Positions 56,800-64,000 of a DNA stretch of 64,000 nt are shown one piece after another. The translations under genes were made by a program, and so were the position numbers. Below the pieces are notes generated by a model that made no database searches, was not told the origin of the DNA, and was given only the letters and a program-made list of their open reading frames with translations. How positions within the stretch are numbered: position 1 is the stretch's first letter; each line of letters begins with the position of its first letter. The stretch is from Sphingopyxis jiangsuensis (GTDB taxonomy: Bacteria; Pseudomonadota; Alphaproteobacteria; Sphingomonadales; Sphingomonadaceae): positions 1,116,001-1,180,000 of the forward strand of contig NZ_JAERPO010000001.1 of assembly GCF_016734905.1 (NCBI RefSeq), read 5' to 3'.

Positions 56800-58554
56800 T
56801 CAGCGCGGCGATTTGGCAGCAACGACCCCCGAATCGCGCAACGCTTCGGACGAGCGTGCGATGACGGAGGGTGTGATGATGAACTGGCGAAGCACCGTTT
56901 CCGGAGCGGCGTCTGCAGGCTGCTTCGTATAGGCGACAAGTTCTTTCCAAAGCCGCCGTGCCGTTACGGAATCGCCTTGGCGCGCGGTGACGATTGCGCG
57001 CACCATCTTATATTGCGGTTCCATGTTGCTGGGCGACGGCATGTTGTCGAGCACTGCCATCGCCTCGTCCTGTTCGCCGCGCTGCGACATCAGGAAGGCG
57101 AGCGTGACCGCGGGCACCCCCGGAAAGGATGCGTCGAGGTCGAGCGATCGCTGGAGCATCGCTTCGCCTTCGGCTGCCTGTCCGCACGCGACCTTGTAAA
57201 GGCCGAGGAAGCCCGCAATGTCCGGGTCATAAGGATTGAACCGAACTGCCGCGCCGCCGAGCGTATTGCCCGCCGAGCAATTGCCCGCATAAAAATTGGC
57301 GCGCGCCATCGCGAAGAGGCCCGCACTCGAATTCGATCCGTTATGATAAGCGCGTTCCGCAAGCTCGCGCGCCTCGGCGAAGGCTTCATTGCCCGCCGGC
57401 GTTCCGCGCAGCGGTTGCCAATCGCCAAAGCGAAGCAGCGACAATGACGAGAGTATAATCGGGTCGAGCGGATCTTGAACGAGCGTTTCGCGCAGACACG
57501 CCTCGACGCGGCGCGCCGTCGCGGCCTGACGCATCTGGCGCAACCGGTTGAACTGCGCGAGACACGGAAAGCCCGTGGCAAAATTGTTCGGTTGGCGCTG
57601 CACCTGGTCGCGAACGATCATGCCGAAATCGCCGGCAATCTGGGCAATGGCGGGCTCGACCGTCGTGAAAGCCGGCATGTCCTGATGCGCGACACGAAAT
57701 TGCTGCGACCAGATGGTCCGTTGGTCGGCGACGCGGTTCAGGACGAGCGTGACGTCGACCGGACCTTCAACGGTGCGAACGATCGAGGAATCGAGGCGAT
57801 AATCGGGCTCCGGCGCGCGCGTATCGGGTTGCCGCCTGCTTTGCAGTTGGACGAGGCCGAAGCGCCGAATGCCGTCGCGAAGCTTGCCGTCCAGCGCGCG
57901 GGCCATGGCGCGCGAGACGGCCGTTTCGCCCGACTGCGGCGCGCTGACCTCGACGACGGGCATCGGGATGGGCTTGCTGGAGAAATAGCGCCCCGCGCTG
58001 CCGAGCAATTGCCAGCCGACATAAAGAGCGACCACGAACACCAGCACCGAAATGACCCAGCCATAACCCCGGCGCGACGGCTGGCTCGCCGACGAAGCCG
58101 GCGCTGGAGCGACGGGTGGTTGCGTCGCGCCGCCTGCGGCCATCGCGTCCGCCGTGGTGACGGAGGCGTTGTCCGAGGATGAATCCGACCGGCCCGGCGG
58201 CGACGCGCGATACTGGACGACGACTTCATAGCTGCCTTGCGGAACGCGCAAGCGGTGAACCCACGGCGTTTCGGAATAATAGCGGTCGAGCAATGTCCGC
58301 AGCCGCCCGACCATGACGCGAGGATAGCTGTCGACCGCAGGGTCGAAATCGGCGCTGCGACCGAGCGCCTCGGTAGCGATGGCATAGGCCTTGGGCGTCG
58401 TGCGTCCACCGCGCAATCGATGGTCAGCCAGATATTGCAAGAGCCGCGACAGCACCGGCGAACGCACAAACATGGGCGATTCCAGCAGCCGCTGAAGCTC
58501 TTCGGCTATGATCCTGTCGGCTTCGCCGGAGTCCTGAATGTCGTTATCGCTCAC
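56800..58554 (-). CDS. Membrane-anchored winged-helix-like regulator with TPR-type repeats
   Basis: The 584-residue protein has a cytoplasmic N-terminal domain ([54 protein letters not shown], resembling a DNA-binding module of ToxR-like or cyclase-linked proteins). One transmembrane helix ([20 protein letters not shown]) follows. The ~370-residue C-terminal part has a TolB-like segment ([20 protein letters not shown]) and helical repeats. Similar proteins in sphingomonads are annotated as adenylate-cyclase-like or TPR regulators without proven targets. Same style as the 40454 regulator, though not a close paralogue. Confidence 0.75.
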   Translation of the reverse strand: MSDNDIQDSGEADRIIAEELQRLLESPMFVRSPVLSRLLQYLADHRLRGGRTTPKAYAIATEALGRSADFDPAVDSYPRVMVGRLRTLLDRYYSETPWVHRLRVPQGSYEVVVQYRASPPGRSDSSSDNASVTTADAMAAGGATQPPVAPAPASSASQPSRRGYGWVISVLVFVVALYVGWQLLGSAGRYFSSKPIPMPVVEVSAPQSGETAVSRAMARALDGKLRDGIRRFGLVQLQSRRQPDTRAPEPDYRLDSSIVRTVEGPVDVTLVLNRVADQRTIWSQQFRVAHQDMPAFTTVEPAIAQIAGDFGMIVRDQVQRQPNNFATGFPCLAQFNRLRQMRQAATARRVEACLRETLVQDPLDPIILSSLSLLRFGDWQPLRGTPAGNEAFAEARELAERAYHNGSNSSAGLFAMARANFYAGNCSAGNTLGGAAVRFNPYDPDIAGFLGLYKVACGQAAEGEAMLQRSLDLDASFPGVPAVTLAFLMSQRGEQDEAMAVLDNMPSPSNMEPQYKMVRAIVTARQGDSVTARRLWKELVAYTKQPADAAPETVLRQFIITPSVIARSSEALRDSGVVAAKSPR

Positions 58555-59050
58555 GCTGTCCCAAATTCCATTTGCCCCACCGGGCGGTGCGCGACCAATA
58601 AGCCAATCGAGAACCGGGGCTAGTTGCTGTTACACCCATGTAACGGTAACAGCGGCGGCGTGCCTTGTAACAAATTTCAGCGAGTTGGCCAATCCGCATT
58701 GAATTCGCGTCCATTCGGGTTAACAAATTTCTACCAAATCGCTACTCCCCGCTACGTGACCTCTTGTAACTGCAATTTCGCCGAAAACTGCACCATTTTG
58801 GGAAAGTCACGGAGCCCCCCATAGCACCGTGGTCCGCCCCGGTCTTCGACCGGGCCGGGCGGATTGAAGCCGCTGTTGCGGCAGACGCGAGCTGGTCCCT
58901 GGCGTCCGCTGCACATCAATCGGCTTCATGAACATGTGACTTGGCCGGGCGGAGGCGTAGCCCCACCTACAATTCCGCCCGCCAAGTCCGCAAATCCCTC
59001 GACTGAGCCGATTCTCGGCCGTCCCCCAAAACCGCTACGCCCAGCGCCGC
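58555..59050. other. Intergenic region with a long inverted repeat
   Basis: No protein gene is supported in 496 bp. The left part (58560-58800) should contain the promoter of the TPR regulator and is AT-richer (TTAACAAATTTCTACCAAAT). The right part holds the 58939-58987 inverted repeat. Confidence 0.45.
58939..58987. repeat. Imperfect inverted repeat, 14-15 bp arms
   Basis: ACTTGGCCGGGCGGA and TCCGCCCGCCAAGT pair over fourteen bases with one bulged C, around a 20-base loop. It lies 64 bp after the stop of the DUF3617 gene, so it may end that transcript, but there is no U-tract. It could also be a dispersed extragenic palindrome. Confidence 0.6.
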
Positions 59051-59572
59051 TCAGCTTTGCGTTGTCGCCGCTCCTTCCTTGCACGGGCCGGTATGCGTGC
59101 TCGTCATCTGCATCACCATTTCCATTTCGCCGCCCGCCGGGACCGCGCCTTTGGTGGTGATCGTCACGTCGGTCTTCTTTGCCGCCATCGTGCCCGCCAT
59201 GGCCATGTCGACCGTCTGGCCATTTGCTGTGCAGGTCCCGGCAACGTCGATCGTGCCGCCGCCCACATCCTTTTTCGTCCAGGTGCATTCGCCGCCATTG
59301 CCCGGTCCCTTGGCAAGCTCGGCCGCAATGTCTTCCTTGTCGACCTGTTCCTGCGTGAAGCACTGGTCCATGCCGCTCGCGCCTTCGACCATCTGTTTCA
59401 TCCCGGCCTTCATCTCGTCGGGAATGCCCGGCACATCGAATTTCACGAGCTTGACGTCGGTTTTCCAGTTGCCCGCCTCGCGTTTCACCGGCCCACCCGC
59501 ATTTTCGGTCTTTCCACAACCCGCAATCGCCAAGGCAGCCCCCAATGTGGCCAGCGCCAACATAGTCTTCAT
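59051..59572 (-). CDS. DUF3617 family lipoprotein
   Basis: ATG 59572 follows GGAG. The 173-residue protein starts with a lipoprotein signal ([20 protein letters not shown]). The DUF3617 domain has four conserved-looking cysteines in its mature part ([37 protein letters not shown]) and a typical end [11 protein letters not shown]. These periplasmic proteins of sphingomonads and relatives have no assigned function. It is divergent from uvrB across 86 bp. Confidence 0.88.
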   Translation of the reverse strand: MKTMLALATLGAALAIAGCGKTENAGGPVKREAGNWKTDVKLVKFDVPGIPDEMKAGMKQMVEGASGMDQCFTQEQVDKEDIAAELAKGPGNGGECTWTKKDVGGGTIDVAGTCTANGQTVDMAMAGTMAAKKTDVTITTKGAVPAGGEMEMVMQMTSTHTGPCKEGAATTQS

Positions 59573-59658
59573 ACTCTGTCTCCTGTGAAAGTCGCGTCGG
59601 TCGCCGTTGCGATTCATTGCGATTGTGGACCCGCGCTATCGTTACCATATTGCCCGCG

Positions 59659-61845
59659 ATGGCAATTCAGATTCGTACCTCGCTCGACGAAATCGACACG
59701 ACGGCCGATTATGTCCCGCACCGGCCGGCGCGCCCGGAGAAGGTCGAGGGCGGCAAGCGCTTCGAACTTGTCAGCGACTATCAACCCGCGGGCGACCAGC
59801 CGACCGCGATCAAGGAACTGGTCGAAACCGCCCTTGCAGGCGAGCGCGATCAGGTGCTGCTCGGCGTCACCGGCTCGGGCAAGACCTTTACCATGGCAAA
59901 AGTCATCGAGGAGTTGCAGCGCCCTGCCCTCATCCTCGCGCCGAACAAGATCCTCGCGGCGCAGCTTTATGGCGAGTTCAAGAGCTTTTTCCCGAACAAT
60001 GCGGTCGAGTATTTCGTCAGCTATTACGACTATTACCAGCCCGAAGCTTACGTCCCGCGCAGCGACACATACATCGAGAAAGAGTCGAGCGTGAACGAGG
60101 CGATCGACCGCATGCGCCACTCGGCAACGCGCGCGCTGCTCGAACGCGATGATGTCATCATCGTCGCGTCGGTGAGCTGCCTCTATGGCATCGGCTCGGT
60201 CGAGACCTACTCGGCGATGATCTTTGACCTCAAGAAGGGCCAGGTCGCCGACAGCCGCGAGATCATCCGCAAGCTCGTCGCGCTCCAGTACAAACGCAAC
60301 GATCAGGCGTTCGCACGCGGCAATTTCCGCGTGCGCGGCGACAGCCTCGAAATCTTCCCGTCGCACTATGAAGATATGGCGTGGCGCGTCAGCTTCTTCG
60401 GCGACGAGATCGAAGAGATTACCGAGTTCGACCCGCTGACCGGCAAGAAGATCGCGAGCCTCAATTACGTCCGCGTCTTTGCGAACAGCCACTATGTCAC
60501 GCCCGGCCCGACGCTGAAGCAGGCGAGCGAGGCGATCCGCCACGAACTCGCCGAGCGTTTGAAGGAACTCGAAGCCGAAGGCCGCCTGCTCGAAGCGCAG
60601 CGGCTCGAACAGCGCACCAATTTCGACCTCGAAATGATCGCCGCGACCGGAAGCTGCGCGGGCATCGAAAATTACAGCCGCTTCCTCACAGGCCGCCTCC
60701 CCGGCGAGCCGCCGCCGACCTTGTTCGAATATCTCCCCGACAACGCCCTCCTCTTCGTCGATGAAAGCCACCAGACGATCCCGCAGATCGGCGCGATGTC
60801 GAAGGGCGACCACCGCCGCAAGATCACCCTCGCCGAATATGGCTTCCGCCTGCCGAGCTGCATCGACAACCGGCCGCTGCGTTTTGCCGAATGGGACATG
60901 ATGCGCCCGCAGACGGTGAGCGTGTCGGCGACGCCCGGCACCTGGGAGATGGACCGCACGCAGGGCGTGTTCGCCGAACAGGTGATCCGCCCCACCGGCC
61001 TCATCGACCCGCCGGTCGAGATCAAGCCGGTCGAGGAACAGGTCGACGACCTGATCGCCGAGGCGAAAAAGACCGCCGCGGCGGGATACCGCACGCTGGT
61101 GACGACGCTGACCAAGCGCATGGCCGAGGATCTGACCGAGTTCCTCCACGAAGCGGGGCTGAAGGTCCGCTACATGCACTCGGACGTCGAGACGCTCGAG
61201 CGCATCGAGATTATCCGCGACCTGCGGCTCGGCGTGTTCGACGTGCTCGTCGGCATCAACCTCTTGCGCGAAGGACTCGACATTCCCGAATGCGGGCTCG
61301 TCGCGATCCTCGACGCCGACAAGGAGGGCTTCCTGCGCAGCGAAACCAGCCTCGTCCAGACGATCGGCCGCGCCGCGCGCAACGTCGACGGCCGCGTCAT
61401 CCTCTACGCCGACCGCATCACCGGCAGCATGGAACGCGCGATGCGCGAAACCGACCGCCGCCGCGAAAAGCAGAAGGCGTATAACGAAGCGCACGGCATC
61501 ACCCCGACGACGATCAAGCGCAACATCGGCGACATCATCGCGCATGTCGCGTCGAAGGACGGCGTCGTCATCGACATCGGCGACGACAAGCCCGCGCACA
61601 TGGTCGGCCACAACCTGCGCGCGTACATCCAGGAGCTTGAAAAGAAGATGCGCGACGCCGCCGCCGACCTGGAATTCGAGGAAGCCGGCCGCCTCCGCGA
61701 CGAAATCCGCAAGCTCGAGGCCGACGAGCTGGGCCTGCCGCCGGACCAGCAGGTCGCGCCGCGTGTCGGGCGGAGCAACGAGGGCAAGCCGGGTACGCGC
61801 AAGGGGCGGTTCGGAAAGCAGAGCAAGACGAAATGGGGGCGGTAG
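59659..61845 (+). CDS. uvrB: Excinuclease ABC subunit B
   Basis: ATG 59659 ([20 protein letters not shown]) gives 728 residues. The helicase motifs are intact: [20 protein letters not shown] (Walker A), [20 protein letters not shown] (beta-hairpin region), [17 protein letters not shown] (DESH) and [19 protein letters not shown]. The C-terminal UVR domain is [20 protein letters not shown]. UvrB verifies DNA damage with UvrA and recruits UvrC in nucleotide excision repair. No clear LexA box was recognised upstream. Confidence 0.98.
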   Translation: MAIQIRTSLDEIDTTADYVPHRPARPEKVEGGKRFELVSDYQPAGDQPTAIKELVETALAGERDQVLLGVTGSGKTFTMAKVIEELQRPALILAPNKILAAQLYGEFKSFFPNNAVEYFVSYYDYYQPEAYVPRSDTYIEKESSVNEAIDRMRHSATRALLERDDVIIVASVSCLYGIGSVETYSAMIFDLKKGQVADSREIIRKLVALQYKRNDQAFARGNFRVRGDSLEIFPSHYEDMAWRVSFFGDEIEEITEFDPLTGKKIASLNYVRVFANSHYVTPGPTLKQASEAIRHELAERLKELEAEGRLLEAQRLEQRTNFDLEMIAATGSCAGIENYSRFLTGRLPGEPPPTLFEYLPDNALLFVDESHQTIPQIGAMSKGDHRRKITLAEYGFRLPSCIDNRPLRFAEWDMMRPQTVSVSATPGTWEMDRTQGVFAEQVIRPTGLIDPPVEIKPVEEQVDDLIAEAKKTAAAGYRTLVTTLTKRMAEDLTEFLHEAGLKVRYMHSDVETLERIEIIRDLRLGVFDVLVGINLLREGLDIPECGLVAILDADKEGFLRSETSLVQTIGRAARNVDGRVILYADRITGSMERAMRETDRRREKQKAYNEAHGITPTTIKRNIGDIIAHVASKDGVVIDIGDDKPAHMVGHNLRAYIQELEKKMRDAAADLEFEEAGRLRDEIRKLEADELGLPPDQQVAPRVGRSNEGKPGTRKGRFGKQSKTKWGR

Positions 61846-61946
61846 AACCCGCAGGTTCGACCAAAACCCCACCGCAACCGACCAGCGCCCTTGCCCCCTC
61901 CCCGCGTGCGGCTTAGCGTCCGCGCTTCGAACGGGGAGAGCAGTTT

Positions 61947-63449
61947 ATGAAATCGGGTCTGTCGCTGATCGCGCTGGCGCTTGCCGTCGCGGTTCCTGCC
62001 ATCGTCCACGCTGCGGACGCGACTGACAAGGCGAAGGTCGAAAAGCCCGCCGACTACGAACCGCAAATCCGCACCACCAAACTCAGCGGCACCTTCGGCG
62101 GCCAGCGGATCAATTACGCCGCAACGATCGGCGAGACGATCATCAGGAACAAGGACGGCGTGCCCGAAGTCGCGGTAGTCACCACCTCCTATGTCAAGGA
62201 ACCGCGCGACCCCAATCGCCCGGTGACCTTCCTGTTCAACGGCGGCCCGGGGTCGGGCACCGTCTGGTTGATGATGGGCGCCTTCGGGCCGAAGCGCGTC
62301 GCGATCCCCGGCACCGGGGTCGATGATGGCGCCCCGCCCTATCCGATCGTCGACAATCCCGATGCGCTGCTCGACGTCACCGATGTCGTGTTCATCGACC
62401 CGCCGGGCACGGGCTTTTCGCACCTGATCAGCAAGGCCAACCCCGAGGATTATTATGGCGTCAAGCAGGATGCGAAGCTCGTCGCGGAGGTGATCCGCCG
62501 CTGGCTGAGCGACAATGGCCGCTGGAACAGCCCCAAATATCTGGGCGGCGAAAGCTATGGCACGACGCGCACCGCCGCCGTTGCGCACCAGCTGATGAAT
62601 GCAACCTATAATGACGTCGCGTTCAACGGCCTGATCCTGATTTCGACCGTGCTCGATTTCGCGGCGGGCGCCGACACGCCGGGCAATGAACTGTCGCCCG
62701 TCACCAACCTGCCCTCGATGGCGGTCACCGCGCTCTATCACGGCAAGGCGAGCGCCGCGTCGGTCGAGGCCTTTGCCGAGGAAGCGCGGCAATGGGCGAT
62801 CGGCCCCTATGCGACCGCGCTGCTGAAAGGGCAGAAATTGCAGGGCGAGGAACGCGCCGCGATCCGCCGCGAGCTTGCGCGCTTCACCGGCCTTTCCGAA
62901 ACCTATCTCGAACAGGCGGACCTGCGCGTCACCCCGGCGCGCTTCTACAAGGAACTGCTGCGCGACCGCGGCCTGACCGTCGGGCGGCTCGACAGCCGCT
63001 ACACGGGCAAGGACTATGATAACGCCGGTGAAAGCCCGGACAACGACCCGAGTTTCTATGGCATCGACGCAAGCTACACCGCGGCGATCAACAGCTGGAG
63101 CCGCGACGGGCTGGGGTTCAGGACGGACCGCGAATATCAGTCGATCAGCGGCATCGGCGGCCAGTGGGACTGGCGCATCGGCGGGCGCGACGCCAACGCC
63201 TACCTCAACGTCGCCCCCTGGATCGGGCAGGCAATGCGCGAGAATTCGGGGTTACGCGTGCTTGTGGCGCAAGGCTGGTATGATTTCGCAACGCCCTTCT
63301 TCGCCGCCGAATATGCGCTGTCACGCACCGGAATCCCGCAGGACCGCATCACTTACACTTATTATGGCGCGGGCCACATGATGTACATCCGCGACGACGA
63401 CCGGCGGAAACTGTCGGAGGATGTGCGGGCGTTCATCCGGGCGCGGTAG
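61947..63449 (+). CDS. Exported S10-family serine carboxypeptidase-like peptidase
   Basis: GGGGAGAGCAG precedes ATG 61947. The 500-residue protein has a signal peptide (LIALALAVAVPAIVHA) and the S10 landmarks: LFNGGPGSGTVWLMMGAFGP (oxyanion loop), FIDPPGTGFSHL, catalytic Ser in LGGESYGTTRTAAVA, Asp in GWYDFATPFFAA and His in GAGHMMYIRDD. It removes C-terminal residues from peptides in the periplasm or outside. It stands alone after uvrB. Confidence 0.93.
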   Translation: MKSGLSLIALALAVAVPAIVHAADATDKAKVEKPADYEPQIRTTKLSGTFGGQRINYAATIGETIIRNKDGVPEVAVVTTSYVKEPRDPNRPVTFLFNGGPGSGTVWLMMGAFGPKRVAIPGTGVDDGAPPYPIVDNPDALLDVTDVVFIDPPGTGFSHLISKANPEDYYGVKQDAKLVAEVIRRWLSDNGRWNSPKYLGGESYGTTRTAAVAHQLMNATYNDVAFNGLILISTVLDFAAGADTPGNELSPVTNLPSMAVTALYHGKASAASVEAFAEEARQWAIGPYATALLKGQKLQGEERAAIRRELARFTGLSETYLEQADLRVTPARFYKELLRDRGLTVGRLDSRYTGKDYDNAGESPDNDPSFYGIDASYTAAINSWSRDGLGFRTDREYQSISGIGGQWDWRIGGRDANAYLNVAPWIGQAMRENSGLRVLVAQGWYDFATPFFAAEYALSRTGIPQDRITYTYYGAGHMMYIRDDDRRKLSEDVRAFIRAR

Positions 63450-63481
63450 AACGGCTGCTAAGGACCGGTTGCGGACGTTCG

Positions 63482-63617
63482 ATCCTCCCTGTGCCGCAGG
63501 CATGGGGAGGTGGCAGCCCGAAGGGCTGACGGAGGGGCTAATGGCGCAACGTCGCGGCCCCTCCACCCCTCGCTTCGCGAGCGGTCCCCCTCCCCATGGC
63601 TTCGCCACAGGGAGGAT
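63482..63617. repeat. Sphingomonad-type extragenic palindrome (~136 bp)
   Basis: The left end ATCCTCCCTGTGCCGCAGGC-ATGGGGAGG and the right end (reverse complement) ATCCTCCCTGTGGCGAAGCC-ATGGGGAGG are nearly identical. Internal arms pair too (GGAGGGGC with GCCCCTCC), so the whole segment can fold into one long hairpin. Such units recur between convergent genes in sphingomonad genomes and are probably REP/MITE-like (recalled). It lies between the peptidase and the last gene, which converge. Confidence 0.8.
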
Positions 63618-63651
63618 TTAGCGGCAGCTCTCCACCCCGAAGCAGATGCTT

Positions 63652-63999
63652 CTACCGCAGCACGCCCTTCGCCGCCTGCGCGCGCGCATACAGGAACAGC
63701 GCGATCACGATCACCCAGATCACGGCCGTAAAGATCATCGGAAAAATCCCGAACATCCGTTCCAGATCGCCATAATGCATCCCGAACTGATAGACACTGC
63801 TGATCGCCAGCCCGACGAGCGACAGCGCAAACGCCGTCACCGCGTGACGGCTGCGCGCGAGCAGCAGCACTGACCCCAGCACCGATCCCCACACCCCCAG
63901 CGCCCAGCCGACATTGGCCCACAGCGGAAAACCATAGAAATACGCCTGCTGTTCGGGCGTGAACGCCGCCATATAGCCAGGGTCTTTAAGCTTGGTCAT
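63652..63999 (-). CDS. Small inner-membrane protein, 115 aa
   Basis: The complete frame begins at ATG 63999, one base from the window end. The protein has about four hydrophobic helices (FPLWANVGWALGVWGSVLGS, AVTAFALSLVGLAISSVYQF, FGIFPMIFTAVIWVIVIALF) after a short soluble start MTKLKDPGYMAAFTPEQQAY. Similar proteins of unknown role occur throughout Sphingomonadales (recalled). Its promoter lies outside the window. Confidence 0.8.
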   Translation of the reverse strand: MTKLKDPGYMAAFTPEQQAYFYGFPLWANVGWALGVWGSVLGSVLLLARSRHAVTAFALSLVGLAISSVYQFGMHYGDLERMFGIFPMIFTAVIWVIVIALFLYARAQAAKGVLR

Positions 64000-64000
64000 C

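Noticed and set aside
59614-61872. Long antisense frame (752 codons) opposite uvrB
   Set aside because: It is the reverse-strand shadow of a GC-rich conserved gene; no ribosome site, no family likeness, and uvrB is unambiguous.
1-64000. CRISPR array, rRNA operon, prophage or complete insertion sequence
   Set aside because: No regular direct repeats with spacers, no rRNA motifs, and only the tail of one transposase and one dead integrase were found.

Overview
The window is high-GC chromosomal DNA from an alphaproteobacterium, most likely a sphingomonad (Sphingopyxis or a close relative). I infer this from gene style (TonB-dependent receptors with long plugs, DUF3617, phosphodiester glycosidase, S10 peptidase), frequent GTG/TTG starts and small exported proteins. 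There are three tRNAs (Thr-GGT, Ser-GGA, Met-CAT), and I saw no rRNA or CRISPR array.

Region 1 (1-3965) is ordinary chromosome: a CDC48-type AAA ATPase cut by the window edge, a LysR regulator, two tRNAs, a DUF1905 protein and a periplasmic cyclophilin. Region 2 (3966-23365) reads as an old accessory island between tRNA-Ser and an IS5-type transposase tail. It holds wrecked genes (frameshifted DUF6118, a half Usp, an alcohol dehydrogenase with its middle deleted). Working genes include a sulfide/persulfide module (BigR/SqrR-like ArsR regulator, persulfide dioxygenase, rhodanese-DUF2892, TauE/SafE exporter) and a stress/ion block (SulP, three Usp proteins, an amino acid permease, a CaCA exchanger, a CPA2 antiporter, DksA).

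Region 3 (23851-38532) is the main discovery. It looks like a full sulfoquinovose (SQ) utilisation locus of the oxidative 'sulfo-SMO' type: GH31 sulfoquinovosidase, LacI regulator, aldo-keto reductase, SsuD/SmoC-like flavin monooxygenase, FMN reductase, GlpD and GlpK for the glycerol aglycone, a TonB receptor, an MFS importer and a YeiH-type anion (sulfite) exporter. Two divergent promoters 4 kb apart carry nearly identical 19-bp sites (TATGACACCGCTTGACATA and TATGACACCGTAGGACATA), which ties both halves into one probable regulon. The operon also contains a RibB homologue that has lost its metal and catalytic residues, and the sulfoquinovosidase gene carries a one-base frameshift.

Region 4 (39008-45652) is a set of unrecognised small exported proteins, several forming distant paralogue families by cysteine pattern, around a CadC-like membrane regulator with TPR-like repeats. 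Region 5 (46034-51495) is a TonB receptor with a phosphodiester glycosidase and an aspartyl-protease-like protein. Region 6 (51607-64000) returns to core genome: a dead tRNA-linked integrase, tRNA-Met, RNA-ligase-like protein, alpha/beta hydrolase, mltG-fabF-acpP, a second membrane TPR regulator, a DUF3617 lipoprotein, uvrB, an S10 peptidase and a membrane protein.
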